64,000 bases of DNA, taken from positions 496,001 to 560,000 of the forward strand of contig NZ_JRMH01000002.1 of assembly GCF_000803315.1 (NCBI RefSeq), read 5' to 3'. The stretch comes from Pectobacterium actinidiae (GTDB lineage: Bacteria; Pseudomonadota; Gammaproteobacteria; Enterobacterales; Enterobacteriaceae). Position 1 is the stretch's first letter; the number at the start of each line of letters is the position of its first letter. Below, in pieces: positions 19,142 to 32,095 of this stretch. A program made the position numbers and the translations under genes. The notes under the pieces were generated by a model that was not told the DNA's origin, did no database searches, and was given only the letters and a program-made list of their open reading frames with translations.

Positions 19142-19447
19142 TTACGCAATCATCGCCAGAGCATCGGAGAGAACTTTTTCCCCATTCATCATGCCGTAAT
19201 CAACCATATTAATGACCGCGATCGGCTTCTCCTTTTCATCGGCTATTGCTTTGAATTCAGGCAATTTATACTTGATTTGAGGCCCCAGGAGGCAGCAATC
19301 ATATTCATCAATTAGCTCATTAAACTCTTCAAAACCCACGGCTTTTATCTCAACAGCGATCGCTTTTTGCTCGGCGACCTTTTCCATCCGCTGTACCAGC
19401 ATGCTGGTAGACATTCCTGCTGCGCAACAGAGTAAAATCTTATTCAT
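19142..19447 (-). CDS. PTS cellobiose/lactose family IIB component
   Basis: 101-residue cytoplasmic phosphotransfer protein. The phosphorylated Cys lies in LLCCAAGMSTS close to the N-terminus, as in all cellobiose IIB proteins, and LLGPQIKYKL is the typical later motif. The ATG at 19447 follows GAGG at six bases. It is the first gene of the operon. Confidence 0.92.
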   Translation of the reverse strand: MNKILLCCAAGMSTSMLVQRMEKVAEQKAIAVEIKAVGFEEFNELIDEYDCCLLGPQIKYKLPEFKAIADEKEKPIAVINMVDYGMMNGEKVLSDALAMIA

Positions 19448-19498
19448 ACTGCACCTCACCGTCCGTTTTTTTATTATTCAAGCAAGACGAAAAATAAT

Positions 19499-19514
19499 AT
19501 GCAACCGGTTTCAT
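19499..19514. promoter_or_regulatory. Candidate AscG-type operator
   Basis: ATGCAACCGGTTTCAT is a 16-base palindrome with one mismatch. It resembles the AscG operator core of E. coli (AACCGGTT flanked by TG and CA). It lies between the divergent PTS operon and the LacI-type gene. Confidence 0.65.
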
Positions 19515-19658
19515 ATTGTTTTTACTGTTTTTTGAAGGCGATCATAAATAGCGCAATCGGGGAATATTTTTATCCCTACACTCGTTATTGGTGATAAAAA
19601 AGGAGGGTTTTTCCCTATAATGACGACATAAGGCAGTACAGGAAAACGGGAAAGTACA

Positions 19659-20672
19659 ATGGTAACCATGCTCGATGTAGCGAAAAAAGCCGGTGTGTCC
19701 AAAGCCACCGTATCACGCGTGCTGACAGGGAATAACTATGTCAGTAAAACCACGCGGGATCGGGTATTCCGGGCGATTGAAGAGATTGGCTACCGGCCCA
19801 ACCTGCTGGCGCGCCAGCTCGCCACGAGCAAATCGCAGATTATTGGTTTGGTTGTGACCAATACGCTGTACAGCGGCCCCTATTTCAGCGAACTGCTGTT
19901 CCAAACGGCGACCATGACGGAAAAATATGGGCGGCAGCTCATCATGGCGGATGGCAAGCACAGTGCCGAAGAAGAGCGAGAAGCGATCCAGTTTCTGCTC
20001 GATTTACGCTGCGATGCCGTCATTATCTATCCGCGTTTTCTCTCCACGGATGAATTGGAAGAGATTATTGAACAACATGATCAGCCGATTATGGTCGTGA
20101 ACCGCACACTGCATCAGCACGGTGATAACGGCATCTGCGCCGATCACCAGCAGCACTGCCATGATGCCGTCAATTACCTGATTGCACAGGGACACCGTGA
20201 TATCGCATTTGTCTGCGGATCGGCGAACTCCCCCACAGGTACAAGCCGACTGGCGGGCTACCGGCTAGCGCTGGAAGAAAACGGGGTTCCCTATAATGAC
20301 AGGCTGGTTGTACCAGGCGACTGGACCCATGACAGCGGTTATACGGCAGCAAAAACCCTGCTTCAACGAACCGTCACCTTCAGCGCATTGGTCGCCAGCA
20401 ATGACGATATGGCGATTGGCGCGGCCAAAGCGCTGCGCGAACACGGCCTCGCCATTCCACAGGATGTCTCGCTACTGGGGTTCGATGATTTACCGATGGC
20501 ATCATGGTTCTACCCGCCGCTCACTACCGTGCATGTACCCGTCGCCGAGATGATCAACTATACCCTTGAGAAACTGCTGTGCTGGCTGGAGGGTGAAACC
20601 GTCGTGCCTGCCCCCGCCTTCAAGGGCGAATTAATTATCCGCGATTCCGTCAGCAAAGGCCCCGCAGCCTAA
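19659..20672 (+). CDS. LacI-family repressor of the beta-glucoside PTS operon, AscG-like
   Basis: 337-residue LacI-type repressor. The helix-turn-helix is at the N-terminus (MLDVAKKAGVSKATVSRVL), followed by the hinge and a sugar-binding domain. Stretches such as VVTNTLYSGPYFSELLF, ADGKHSAEEEREAIQ and ALVASNDDMAIGA closely resemble E. coli AscG, repressor of the arbutin/salicin/cellobiose operon. Divergence from the PTS operon and an AscG-like operator in between support the same role. The inducer is expected to be a beta-glucoside or its phosphate. Confidence 0.88.
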   Translation: MVTMLDVAKKAGVSKATVSRVLTGNNYVSKTTRDRVFRAIEEIGYRPNLLARQLATSKSQIIGLVVTNTLYSGPYFSELLFQTATMTEKYGRQLIMADGKHSAEEEREAIQFLLDLRCDAVIIYPRFLSTDELEEIIEQHDQPIMVVNRTLHQHGDNGICADHQQHCHDAVNYLIAQGHRDIAFVCGSANSPTGTSRLAGYRLALEENGVPYNDRLVVPGDWTHDSGYTAAKTLLQRTVTFSALVASNDDMAIGAAKALREHGLAIPQDVSLLGFDDLPMASWFYPPLTTVHVPVAEMINYTLEKLLCWLEGETVVPAPAFKGELIIRDSVSKGPAA

Positions 20673-20757
20673 TCCTCGCTCACACGGTGAGGTGTCATGC
20701 CTCACTGCTAACTCGATTTACGTACCACGCTGATTTGTGACATTTTCGTGAACAGCC

Positions 20758-20784
20758 TAAAGAGATATTGTTTCTCGCCGATAA
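20758..20784 (+). promoter_or_regulatory. Sigma-28 (FliA) promoter for the chemoreceptor gene
   Basis: TAAAGAGA, an 11-base spacer and GCCGATAA match the flagellar sigma-28 consensus, with a perfect -10. Expected start of transcription is near 20791, about 130 bases before the ATG. Confidence 0.8.
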
Positions 20785-20790
20785 TTTATT

Positions 20791-20806
20791 TGTGACTTAC
20801 ATCACA
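20791..20806. promoter_or_regulatory. Consensus CRP-binding site
   Basis: TGTGA-N6-TCACA is a perfect match to both half-sites of the cAMP-CRP box. It starts seven bases after the sigma-28 -10, so bound CRP would cover the transcription start. Confidence 0.65.
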
Positions 20807-20921
20807 AATAATGACGAGTCGCGCAAGGGAATGACCCAAAACAGAAAGGAAGACAATCGATTGATTATTTTATGAAAAAAAGGTGCCTACGGGCGCTTAT
20901 ATCCCAGGGGATATTACGCAT

Positions 20922-22925
20922 ATGTCTACAACACTGTTACCGGTTAACCACAGCAACCCATCCATCCACGCCTCACCAACCACGTTAAAAAGAAAGCTCA
21001 GCACACGGATGCTGATGCTCCTGGCAGGCGTCACCACCATCGCACTCGGTTTTATTCTCACTATCGGTCTGCTGATCTGGCAATCTAGCCAGCAGCAAAA
21101 AACCATTGCACAGCAGTATCTTGAGCAAACGGCATATACCAACAGCTATCTGATTCAGCAAAAGCTGGATGTCGCACTCCATGCGGCACGTAATCTGGTG
21201 CAGAGCGTTGTCAGCCTGCAAGAAGCAGGTAACGCCGACCGAAAAACCGCTGAGACGCTGCTGAAAAACGCGCTGAAGAGCCATCCCGATTTCCTTTCGA
21301 TGTCGCTGGCGTGGGAGCCCGATGCGTTTGACGGCAAAGATAGAGAGTACATCGGTCAACCTGATCAGGATCCGCAAGGTCGCTTCGTCCGTTATGTCGA
21401 CCGCGATACCGCAGGCAACGTTGCTCTGCATACTCTGTTGGATTATGAAACGCCCGGCAGCGGCGACTACTATCTGCTGCCGAAGAAACTCCAGAAAGAG
21501 GTGATTCTGGAACCGTATAGCTACCCTTACAACGGTGTCGATGTCCTGCTGACGTCCATTGCCGTGCCCATCATTATCAACAACAAATTTTACGGCTCCG
21601 TCACCGCGGACTTTTCGTTGGATACGCTGCAACAGCTTACCAACAATATAAAACCCTATGAAGGCACGGGCTACGCCCAGTTGCTGTCCCACACCGGTTC
21701 CTACATTTCTCATCCTGACAAAGCTCGGATAACTAAGAAAATTGAAAACGACCCAACGCTGCTTGAGCATGTGACCACAGGTCAGTCTTATCAGATCGAA
21801 CGTGACAATGCCGTGCTGAACACGCCGGCGTTTAACGTGTATGTGCCAGTCACCATCGGCAATACCGGTACGCCCTGGATGCTCGGCCTGTCCGCCCCCG
21901 TCAATGTGGTGATGGCGGAAACGGTGCAGCAGCGCAACGTGAGCCTGCTGCTTATGATACTGAGCATCGTGGTGGTTTCCGGTGTGCTGGGCATCATCTT
22001 TAACCGCAAGGTCGTGCGCCCTATCGGTGGTGAGCCCGCTCAGGCCGCACAGATCGCTCTGTCCGTGGCACAAGGGGATTTAACACAGACCATCCCCGTG
22101 CAACCGAAGGACGACAGCAGTATTTTTTACGCCATGAACGCCATGCAGACGCAGTTGAGAGATATCGCCGAGCAGCTAATTAGCACCAGCGAATCTGTCA
22201 GCCACGGTGCGACGGAAATTGCAGCAGGCAACACCGATCTGGCTTCCCGCACCGAGCAACAGGCGGCTGCTCTGGAAGAAACCGCTGCCAGCATGGAACA
22301 GATTACAGCAACGGTGAAACAGAATGCGGATAATGCCCATAACGCCACAACGCTGGCGCAGAATGCCGCGCAGATCGCTCAGAAAGGTGACAAGATAGTC
22401 GGTCAGGTTGTCCACATTATGAGTGAAATCGACGACAGTTCGAAGAAGATTGCCGACATTACCAGCATCATCAACGGCATCGCGTTCCAGACCAATATTC
22501 TGGCACTCAACGCGGCGGTGGAAGCCGCCAGAGCGGGCGAACAAGGGCGCGGTTTTGCCGTTGTTGCCAACGAGGTGCGTAACCTCGCGCAGCGTAGCGC
22601 CAGTGCCGTAAAAGACATCACCGCGCTGATTACGGAGTCCGCCAGCCGTGTCGATAGCGGCGTTACGCTGGTTCAGAACGCCGGTGAGACCATGCAGGAA
22701 ATGCTGAGTGCCGTCACGTCGGTAAAAGACATCATGGACGAGATTGTCTCAGCATCGGATGAACAATCGCGCGGGATCAGCCAAGTAACGCAGGCGGTTC
22801 ACGAGATGGACGGCGTTACCCAGCAGAACGCCGCGCTGGTACAGGAAGCCACGGCGGCAGCCGCGTCGCTGGAAGAACAAGCCAGACAACTCGCGCAAAC
22901 GGTGCTGGTATTTAAGCTCTCGTAA
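20922..22925 (+). CDS. Methyl-accepting chemotaxis protein with a Cache-type sensor
   Basis: About 667-residue inner-membrane chemoreceptor. Membrane span 1 is near residues 20-45, followed by a long periplasmic double-Cache-like ligand domain ([16 protein letters not shown], then [16 protein letters not shown]). Span 2 is near 345-365 and is followed by a HAMP-like stretch. The signalling hairpin tip ([20 protein letters not shown]) binds CheA and CheW. The C-terminus ends FKLS without the NWETF-type CheR tether, so it probably depends on other receptors for efficient methylation. The ATG at 20922 follows AGGGG at ten bases. The ligand is not predictable. Confidence 0.9.
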   Translation: MSTTLLPVNHSNPSIHASPTTLKRKLSTRMLMLLAGVTTIALGFILTIGLLIWQSSQQQKTIAQQYLEQTAYTNSYLIQQKLDVALHAARNLVQSVVSLQEAGNADRKTAETLLKNALKSHPDFLSMSLAWEPDAFDGKDREYIGQPDQDPQGRFVRYVDRDTAGNVALHTLLDYETPGSGDYYLLPKKLQKEVILEPYSYPYNGVDVLLTSIAVPIIINNKFYGSVTADFSLDTLQQLTNNIKPYEGTGYAQLLSHTGSYISHPDKARITKKIENDPTLLEHVTTGQSYQIERDNAVLNTPAFNVYVPVTIGNTGTPWMLGLSAPVNVVMAETVQQRNVSLLLMILSIVVVSGVLGIIFNRKVVRPIGGEPAQAAQIALSVAQGDLTQTIPVQPKDDSSIFYAMNAMQTQLRDIAEQLISTSESVSHGATEIAAGNTDLASRTEQQAAALEETAASMEQITATVKQNADNAHNATTLAQNAAQIAQKGDKIVGQVVHIMSEIDDSSKKIADITSIINGIAFQTNILALNAAVEAARAGEQGRGFAVVANEVRNLAQRSASAVKDITALITESASRVDSGVTLVQNAGETMQEMLSAVTSVKDIMDEIVSASDEQSRGISQVTQAVHEMDGVTQQNAALVQEATAAAASLEEQARQLAQTVLVFKLS

Positions 22926-22948
22926 TCACCACTCTTCACCAACTCTCC

Positions 22949-22974
22949 CGCACGGGCCGGAAACGGCCCGTGCG
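22949..22974. terminator. Hairpin between the convergent chemoreceptor and GFA genes
   Basis: An eleven-base-pair GC-rich stem (22949-22959 with 22964-22974) has a GAAA tetraloop. It abuts the GFA stop codon and lies 24 bases past the chemoreceptor stop. The U-run on the plus strand is short. Confidence 0.7.
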
Positions 22975-23343
22975 TTATTCCCAGCGTGGACAGCAATCCT
23001 CGAACGAATGTGACGCTGGCTTCAACTCTGGGCTATTTTTCTCATCAAAATTTCCAATCGTTAGTGCAATGGTGGGGTCATCATCAATCGCCCCTAGCGT
23101 GCTGCCACAGTGTGGGCAAAAAGCCCGGCTGGAATAATCAGACGAACGGTAGCGCGCGGGCTCTCCACCTTCGCCAATCCACTCAACGGCTGCTCGGGGA
23201 AACTCAACCCACAGCAGCGTTGGTGCACCAGAATGCTGCTGACAATAGATACATGAGCAGGCATGCGGATTGCCCGGTTCGCCCGTTGCCCTGAACCGAA
23301 TCTGACCACATAAACATCCACCCAAATACGATTTGGTCGTCAT
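22975..23343 (-). CDS. GFA-family zinc protein (Gfa/CENP-V type)
   Basis: 122-residue cytoplasmic protein of the family once named for glutathione-dependent formaldehyde activation. Zinc-binding cysteines appear in order: GGCLCGQIRF, CSCIYCQQHSG and FCPHCGSTLG. The ATG at 23343 follows GGAGAG at six bases; a longer frame to 23391 is less likely. Specific function is unknown for most members. It stands alone, convergent with the chemoreceptor gene. Confidence 0.85.
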   Translation of the reverse strand: MTTKSYLGGCLCGQIRFRATGEPGNPHACSCIYCQQHSGAPTLLWVEFPRAAVEWIGEGGEPARYRSSDYSSRAFCPHCGSTLGAIDDDPTIALTIGNFDEKNSPELKPASHSFEDCCPRWE

Positions 23344-23505
23344 GTTGTTCTCTCCTATCCTGCCGAAAAGGCTGGTATCAATATTCGCCATAGATGATGT
23401 AAGTAATATGCTAACCTTATGATCCCTTTACCAGAGAGTGACGCCCTGTTCCCGCGCCAGCTCTCCCAATAATAAAACCGACAGACCTGTAAGCTGCAAA
23501 TATAT

Positions 23506-24696
23506 ATGAAATTCATAAAATTACCGCTACTGGCGCAAATCTCATCAGCGCATCTGGTGAGTCATTTCCATATGATGGTGCTGCCTGCGCTCATTCCGCT
23601 GCTGTCAGCCCAGCGTGATATCAGCTTTGTCGAACTGGGGTTTGCACTCAGCGTATTCAACATTGTCTCCGCCTGCGTGCAGACGCCGATTGGTTTTATG
23701 GTGGATCGCATCGGTGCGCGCCGTACGTTAACCGCAGGGATCACACTCGGGAGCCTCTGTTTTCTCTCGCTCGGTTTCTCAGGCAGCTACGTTTGGCTGG
23801 TCGCCGCGATGGGGCTCGCTGGGGTAGCAAACGCGGTTTACCATCCGGCGGATTACGCCTTACTGTCGCGCGGAATTGATGAGAAACGTATGGGACGCGC
23901 GTTCTCGGTGCACACGTTTTCCGGCTTTCTGGGCACCGCGATTGCGCCCGGTATTTTGCTGTCTGTCGCTGCCTTTTCCGGCATCAGTAGCGCATTCATC
24001 GTCTCTGGCGCCCTCGGCTTACTGACGATACCGCTGCTTTTGACGGATCGCGATGAACCCAGTCGGGTGAAACCCGCGGCGGCAACAGGCACTCAGCCGG
24101 GCAAATCGCGCGCCCCCGTTTTCACGCTGCCGATTCTGTCACTGCTGATTCTATTCTTGCTGCTAAATTTAAGTACGGGCTCGATCCAGAACTTCTCGGT
24201 TACCGCGTTAGTCACAGGCTACGATCTGTCGCTTTCACAGGCTAACGTGGCGCTTACCGCATTCCTGTTCGCCAGCGCCTTCGGCGTACTGGCTGGCGGT
24301 TCACTGGCGGATAAAACCAAGCGACACGGGCTGGTGGCAACAGCGGCGCTGGCCGTCACCGCCGTGCTGGTCAGTATCGTTGCTCTGTATTCTTTACCCA
24401 CCATTGTGCTCGTGCCGTTGCTGGCCGCCGCTGGTTTTCTCTCCGGCATGATTGCCCCTTCACGGGATATGCTGGTGCGCGCCGCCTCACCGCCGGGAGC
24501 GGAAGGACGAGTGTTTGGGATTGTCTCTACCGGCTTCAACATTGGTGGTGCCGCCGGGCCGGTGCTGTTCGGCTGGCTGCTGGATCACGGTCACCCTCAC
24601 GCTATTTTCTGGTCTGCCGTTATCTTCATGCTGATCACGTCTTTCATCACCCTGCTACAGGAAATGCGCAGCGCCAAACGACGTGCATTAGCCTGA
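23506..24696 (+). CDS. MFS transporter
   Basis: 396-residue major facilitator with twelve hydrophobic segments. The first is rich in His (SSAHLVSHFHMMVLPALIPLL), a pattern seen in fosmidomycin-resistance-like and related exporters. The loop 2-3 signature appears as GFMVDRIGARRTL. No partner gene or regulator adjoins it, so its substrate is open; efflux of a small compound is a reasonable guess. Confidence 0.82.
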   Translation: MKFIKLPLLAQISSAHLVSHFHMMVLPALIPLLSAQRDISFVELGFALSVFNIVSACVQTPIGFMVDRIGARRTLTAGITLGSLCFLSLGFSGSYVWLVAAMGLAGVANAVYHPADYALLSRGIDEKRMGRAFSVHTFSGFLGTAIAPGILLSVAAFSGISSAFIVSGALGLLTIPLLLTDRDEPSRVKPAAATGTQPGKSRAPVFTLPILSLLILFLLLNLSTGSIQNFSVTALVTGYDLSLSQANVALTAFLFASAFGVLAGGSLADKTKRHGLVATAALAVTAVLVSIVALYSLPTIVLVPLLAAAGFLSGMIAPSRDMLVRAASPPGAEGRVFGIVSTGFNIGGAAGPVLFGWLLDHGHPHAIFWSAVIFMLITSFITLLQEMRSAKRRALA

Positions 24697-24784
24697 TAAA
24701 AAGATATAAAAAAACGTAGGGAACGTTTTTCAACGTCGCTTGCGACGGCCCAAAGGGTGGCGGACAGGAAGTTCGCCATAAAAA

Positions 24785-24810
24785 AAGCCAGCTCCGTAGG
24801 GAGCTGGCTT
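24785..24810 (-). terminator. Rho-independent terminator of the dnaA-dnaN-recF-gyrB operon
   Basis: An eleven-base-pair stem (24785-24795 with 24800-24810), loop GTAG, is followed on the minus strand by a run of U. It lies 26 bases past the gyrB stop. Confidence 0.92.
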
Positions 24811-24836
24811 AGATAACGATAACTACGTAGAACGAA

Positions 24837-27272
<2,436 letters not shown>

Positions 27273-28358
27273 TTAGTCCTGTGATTGAACCGTTATTTTA
27301 CCCTGTTCTACGCGGAACATCTTGCCCTTTTCACCAACCATGTCCTCTATCTGTTCAGCGCTGACTGCGCTGACAAAAACCTGTGCATGGGTGGCTTTTA
27401 ACCGTTCAGCCAGCAAACGGCGGCGGGTACTATCCAGTTCGGAAGCAAAATCATCGATCAGATACAGACAGCGCAGTCCGTTCTGACGGGTGAGAAATTC
27501 ACCCTGAGCCAGCCTCAGCGCACACATCAGCAGCTTGAGCTGGCCACGGGACAGCATATCCTCGACTGCCACGCCGCTGGCGCGGATGCGGAAATCGGCT
27601 TTATGCGGCCCCAGCGCCGTATAACCCAACATACGGTCGCGGTCGAACTGCCGTTCCAGCAGTTCAGCATACTCACTTTCTTTATCCCAGCCGCGCTGGA
27701 AAGAGAAACTGAGAGAAAATTCAGGCAAAAATTGCGTACAGGTCGTGGCGATATCATTGGCAATCGCCTCAGCGTATTGCGCACGCCATTCGCTGAGGCG
27801 TTCCGCCAGCGGCACCAGCTCCTGATCCCAGGCTCTGAGCTGCCCATAGTGACTCACCTGACGCAGTGCCGCATTACGCTGGCGCAACAAACGCTTCATA
27901 TTGCTCCAGGCCGCGAAAAAGCCGGGCTCATTATGGAAGCAGCCCCAGTCGAGAAAGGCACGGCGAAATTTCGGACCGCCGTTGAGCAGGGTGAACCCTT
28001 CCGGGGTAATCAGCTGTATCGGTAGCAGTTGCGCCAGCTCAGCGACTTTATGACCGTCGCTGCCGTCAATCCGTACCTTGCTGTCGCCCTGACGGTTTTT
28101 GCTTAAACCAACGGATCGCTCCGTTTCAGTACCGTCAATACGGCCATGCAGTACAAATTCCGGCTGATCGTGACGAATGACGCGCCCCGCCTGGATGCTA
28201 CGAAACGCCCGCCCGTGCCCCAGCGTATAAATCGCTTCCAGCACGCTGGTTTTACCGCTGCCGTTGGCACCGACCAAAAAATTAAAGCCGGGAACCAGCG
28301 CCAAATCGGCCGCCTCGATGTTACGGAAATCTTTGATGAGAAGACGAGTGAGAGCCAT
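27273..28358 (-). CDS. recF: RecF, DNA gap repair ATPase
   Basis: 361-residue SMC-like ATPase that loads RecA at single-strand gaps with RecO and RecR. Walker A is [15 protein letters not shown] at the N-terminus, the signature is LSRGQLK, and Walker B is [10 protein letters not shown]. It lies 18 bases upstream of gyrB and about 50 after dnaN, in the standard operon order. Confidence 0.97.
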   Translation of the reverse strand: MALTRLLIKDFRNIEAADLALVPGFNFLVGANGSGKTSVLEAIYTLGHGRAFRSIQAGRVIRHDQPEFVLHGRIDGTETERSVGLSKNRQGDSKVRIDGSDGHKVAELAQLLPIQLITPEGFTLLNGGPKFRRAFLDWGCFHNEPGFFAAWSNMKRLLRQRNAALRQVSHYGQLRAWDQELVPLAERLSEWRAQYAEAIANDIATTCTQFLPEFSLSFSFQRGWDKESEYAELLERQFDRDRMLGYTALGPHKADFRIRASGVAVEDMLSRGQLKLLMCALRLAQGEFLTRQNGLRCLYLIDDFASELDSTRRRLLAERLKATHAQVFVSAVSAEQIEDMVGEKGKMFRVEQGKITVQSQD

Positions 28359-28407
28359 GTTGCAGTTATCTTAATAATGAAAGGGCAAGTAAACTTGCCC
28401 AATAATT

Positions 28408-29508
28408 CTACAACCGCATTGGCATAACGACATAGGCCGCCGCTCGGCTGGCGCTATCTTCGATCTGCACGCTGGAAACGGAATCAGTCAGCAGTAAACG
28501 TACCCCTTCGCACTTCAGCGCGTTTAGCACATCCAGTACGTAGCTAACGTTGAAGCCGATTTCCATCTCGGTGCCGTCATATTGCACATCCAAAATCTCT
28601 TCAGCTTCTTCCTGCTCCGGGTTGTTAGCCGTAATTTTGAGCTGATTCTGAATCAGATGTAGACGAACACCGCGGAATTTTTCATTTGATAAGATCGCCG
28701 CACGGGAGAAAGCCTGCTTGAGCAGATCGCAGCTGGCTTCCAGCGTTTTATCCGGGTTCTTCGGTAATACGCGGCGATAATCAGGGAAACGACCATCGAC
28801 CAGCTTCGACGTGAAAATGAAGTCGCCGACATGCGCGCGAATGTTGTTGCTGCCGATTTGCAGTTGCAGCGGGGTATCACCACCATCCAGCAGACGCACC
28901 AACTCCATCACACCTTTACGCGGTACGATCACCGAATGTGAGGGTAAGGATTGCCCAACCGGCATGGAGCACACCGCCAAACGGTGACCATCGGTCGCGA
29001 CCGTACGCAGCTCTTCGCCTTCGGTTTCAAACAACATGCCGTTGAGGTAGTAGCGGACATCCTGATGCGCCATCGAAAACTGTGTCGCTTCAATCAAACG
29101 CTTCATCGTCGCCTGCGGCAGAGAGAACTCAACCTCGCTCTGCCAGTCGTCCAGATTAGGGAAATCCGCTGCGGGCAGCGTGGACAGCGAGAAACGACTG
29201 CGGCCAGAGCGCACCAGCATGCGATCGCCATCCAGCATAATCGTGATTTCCGCGCCTTCCGGCAGACCCCGGCAAATATCAAACAGTTTGCGGGCAGGGA
29301 CGGTCGTGGCACCCGGCTCATGCGGCTGCGTCAGTGCAACCTTCGCCACCATCTCCATTTCCAGATCCGTACCGGTCAGCGACAGCGCACCTTCCGTCAC
29401 CTGAATCAGCAGGTTGCCCAGAATCGGTAAAGTCGGTCGGCCGCCCAGCGGGCTGCTGACCTGTTGTAATGGCTTTAACAGACGTTCGCGTTCAACAATA
29501 AATTTCAT
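28408..29508 (-). CDS. dnaN: DnaN, DNA polymerase III sliding clamp
   Basis: 366-residue beta clamp, a dimeric ring that tethers polymerase III. The start MKFIVERERLLKPLQQVSSP and the end AAYVVMPMRL are almost as in E. coli (also 366 residues). Three clamp domains are spread across the length. It follows dnaA by four bases. Confidence 0.98.
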   Translation of the reverse strand: MKFIVERERLLKPLQQVSSPLGGRPTLPILGNLLIQVTEGALSLTGTDLEMEMVAKVALTQPHEPGATTVPARKLFDICRGLPEGAEITIMLDGDRMLVRSGRSRFSLSTLPAADFPNLDDWQSEVEFSLPQATMKRLIEATQFSMAHQDVRYYLNGMLFETEGEELRTVATDGHRLAVCSMPVGQSLPSHSVIVPRKGVMELVRLLDGGDTPLQLQIGSNNIRAHVGDFIFTSKLVDGRFPDYRRVLPKNPDKTLEASCDLLKQAFSRAAILSNEKFRGVRLHLIQNQLKITANNPEQEEAEEILDVQYDGTEMEIGFNVSYVLDVLNALKCEGVRLLLTDSVSSVQIEDSASRAAAYVVMPMRL

Positions 29509-29512
29509 AGTG

Positions 29513-30910
29513 TTATGACGATAGAGTTCTGATTAAATTGGAAAAATCTTCTTTGATGTCGTGGCTTTCTTCACGCAACTGCTCAATCTTGCGGCAGGCA
29601 TGCAACACCGTCGTATGGTCACGCCCGCCAAAGGCATCGCCAATTTCCGGCAGGCTGTGATTCGTCAGTTCTTTCGCCAACGCCATCGCCATCTGGCGCG
29701 GACGCGCCACCGAGCGGGAACGACGTTTAGACAGCAGGTCGGCTACCTTGATTTTATAGTATTCCGCCACCGTCTTTTGAATATTGTCGATAGTAACCAG
29801 TTTTTCCTGCAACGCCAGCAGATCGCGCAACGCCTCACGCACAAAATCAATAGTGATCGAGCGGCCAGTAAAATTGGCATTCGCGATAACGCGGTTCAGT
29901 GCGCCTTCCAGCTCGCGCACGTTAGAACGCAGGCGTTTAGCAATAAAGAACGCCACTTCGCCCGGTAGACGAATGTCGTTTTCATCCGCTTTCTTCATGA
30001 GAATCGCCACGCGGGTTTCCAGCTCTGGCGGTTCAATCGCGACAGTTAATCCCCAGCCGAAGCGGGATTTCAGGCGATCTTCTACGCCGTTGATCTCTTT
30101 CGGGTAGCGGTCAGATGTCAGGATGATTTGCTGGTTGCCTTCCAGCAACGCATTGAAGGTATGAAAGAACTCTTCCTGCGAACGCTCTTTATTAGCAAAG
30201 AACTGGATATCATCGATCAGCAACGCATCAACAGAACGGTAGTAGCGTTTGAATTCTTCAATCGCATTGTTCTGCAACGCTTTAACCATATCCTGCACGA
30301 AACGCTCGGAGTGCATGTAAACCACTTTCGCATTGGGCTTGCGGGCAATAATGCCATTCCCCACCGCGTGCAATAAGTGCGTTTTACCCAGGCCGGTGCC
30401 GCCATAAAGAAACAATGGGTTATAGGCACCGCCGGGGTTGTCGGCCACCTGACGCGCCGCGGCACGAGCGAGCTGGTTCGATTTACCCTCAACGAAGTTA
30501 TCAAACGTATGCTTGGGATTCACATTCGAACGATAGGTATGTTCTGCCTGTACAGGCGAGTTATCCCAGCTTGGCCGTACCGGTGCCGTACGCACCGGCT
30601 GTTGCCGCGCAACGCTGACAGGATTGTGGTGCGATTGCGCAGGCTGGCTTACCGTCTGAACCAACGGTTTGCTCCCCACTTCAAAACGCAGTAAAGGAGC
30701 ATCCATCCCGCAAAAATCATTCAGCAGGACATTGATATTGTTTAAGTATTTATCGCGAACCCAATCCAGCACAAAGCGATTGGGGGCATAGAGCGCCAGA
30801 GTGTTATCACTCAGCTCCGCCTGCAACGGGCGTATCCACATACTGAATTCTGTGGCAGGTAACTCATCCTGCAAACGGGCAAGACACTGCTGCCAAAGCG
30901 AAAGTGACAC
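29513..30910 (-). CDS. dnaA: DnaA, replication initiator
   Basis: 465-residue initiator that binds DnaA boxes and opens oriC. Domain I is [15 protein letters not shown], domain II is a variable linker, and domain III is AAA+ with [11 protein letters not shown] and LLIDDIQFF. Domain IV has the DNA-binding signature [16 protein letters not shown] chose the GTG at 30910, matching the GTG start of E. coli dnaA, with GGAG six bases upstream; a longer reading to 30940 adds residues with no family match. Confidence 0.97.
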   Translation of the reverse strand: MSLSLWQQCLARLQDELPATEFSMWIRPLQAELSDNTLALYAPNRFVLDWVRDKYLNNINVLLNDFCGMDAPLLRFEVGSKPLVQTVSQPAQSHHNPVSVARQQPVRTAPVRPSWDNSPVQAEHTYRSNVNPKHTFDNFVEGKSNQLARAAARQVADNPGGAYNPLFLYGGTGLGKTHLLHAVGNGIIARKPNAKVVYMHSERFVQDMVKALQNNAIEEFKRYYRSVDALLIDDIQFFANKERSQEEFFHTFNALLEGNQQIILTSDRYPKEINGVEDRLKSRFGWGLTVAIEPPELETRVAILMKKADENDIRLPGEVAFFIAKRLRSNVRELEGALNRVIANANFTGRSITIDFVREALRDLLALQEKLVTIDNIQKTVAEYYKIKVADLLSKRRSRSVARPRQMAMALAKELTNHSLPEIGDAFGGRDHTTVLHACRKIEQLREESHDIKEDFSNLIRTLSS

Positions 30911-31306
30911 GGCGGACTCCACTCGAACAAGAACGATCAAAAAGAAAAGAATAAGACGTTATTTATGTAACTCATGATTTTTTGGCGCCTGCGTCATCCA
31001 CGATTGTTTCATTCACAATTCAGACACACCACATAGCGTGGCGGTTTACTCCGACGATCCCGTCAAAAGGATCGCTAACGGAACCGCGGATCATAACCTA
31101 ATCCGCCGAAGAGATCTTCCCCTTCTGCACAGTTTCGATCCTTTTTATCCACAGGCTATTCTTATCGCAACACCCCGCAACACGGCAGAGGGGCGGCTAG
31201 CACACATTTTATCCTCCTGATGCGAAGCGCTCCCAAGCATACCCTCGGGGGCACGATCGTTACGGTGACATCGATCATGATCTTGCGGGACAGATCGTTG
31301 GAGGAT
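30911..31306. promoter_or_regulatory. dnaA-rpmH divergent control region with a GATC cluster
   Basis: This long gap between divergent dnaA and rpmH holds ten GATC sites between about 31054 and 31306, against roughly one expected by chance. That points to SeqA/Dam control of dnaA transcription after fork passage. No gene is supported in it. Confidence 0.7.
31145..31153 (+). promoter_or_regulatory. Consensus DnaA box
   Basis: TTATCCACA, an exact match to the DnaA box, lies in the dnaA upstream region, as expected for dnaA autoregulation. Confidence 0.85.
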
Positions 31307-31308
31307 CC

Positions 31309-31336
31309 TTGCGCTTTATAATAGAGTCCGTATAAT
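31309..31336 (+). promoter_or_regulatory. Sigma-70 promoter of rpmH
   Basis: TTGCGC (-35), a 16-base spacer and a perfect TATAAT (-10) drive the rpmH-rnpA operon; the leader is about 230 bases. Confidence 0.8.
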
Positions 31337-31564
31337 TCCCTGCCCGCGCGTCTACGCCTTTTCTGTGCTCTGGCAGGCAGAAATTCCAAAAATAATCGGA
31401 ATGGCTGGCGTGTTAAGTGTGATGTTAATTGACTCAGGACTGTACAATTATTACAATCCTGCCTCTTTCCGTTATATAGCTGTGATATGCGATTGAGGCG
31501 TCGGTCATTTTCACGCCGAACAGCCAAACGCGTTTACTGTGAAGTTATAATTTTCCAAGTTTAG

Positions 31565-31717
<153 letters not shown>

Positions 31718-31735
31718 TAAAAGCTAACCCACCGA

Positions 31736-32095
31736 GTGGTTAAGCTAGCATTTCCCAGGGAGTTACGTTTGTTAACTCCCAGTCATTTCACTTTCGTCTT
31801 CCAGCAACCGCAACGGGCTGGCACGCCGCACATCACCATTCTCGGCCGCCTGAACTCGCTGGGGCATCCCCGCATCGGTCTTACCGTCGCCAAAAAGCAT
31901 GTAAAACGTGCTCATGAACGCAATCGGATTAAACGCCTGACGCGCGAAAGCTTTCGCCTGCACCAACACTCATTGCCTTCAATGGACTTTGTGGTGCTCG
32001 TGAAAAAAGGGGTGTCTGAACTGGATAACCGTACCCTGACGGAAGCATTGGAAAAACTATGGCGTCGGCATTGTCGTTTGGCTCCCGACTCCTGA
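31736..32095 (+). CDS. rnpA: RnpA, protein subunit of RNase P
   Basis: 119-residue basic protein that supports the RNase P RNA in cutting tRNA 5' leaders. The conserved RNA-binding signature is [16 protein letters not shown]. It starts with GTG, as in E. coli, and has the same length. Its end overlaps yidD by 37 bases. Confidence 0.97.
   Translation: MVKLAFPRELRLLTPSHFTFVFQQPQRAGTPHITILGRLNSLGHPRIGLTVAKKHVKRAHERNRIKRLTRESFRLHQHSLPSMDFVVLVKKGVSELDNRTLTEALEKLWRRHCRLAPDS

Noticed and set aside
20985..22073. 362-codon open frame antisense to the chemoreceptor
   Set aside because: It is His- and Gln-rich, without domain features, and lies fully inside a well-supported gene.
30911..31306. Chromosomal origin oriC
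   Set aside because: Only one consensus DnaA box and no clear AT-rich unwinding repeats. In enterobacteria oriC lies near mnmG/mioC, so a dnaA control region explains it better.
31162..31527. 121-codon minus-strand frame in the dnaA-rpmH gap
   Set aside because: It overlaps the DnaA box, GATC cluster and rpmH promoter; low complexity and no family match.
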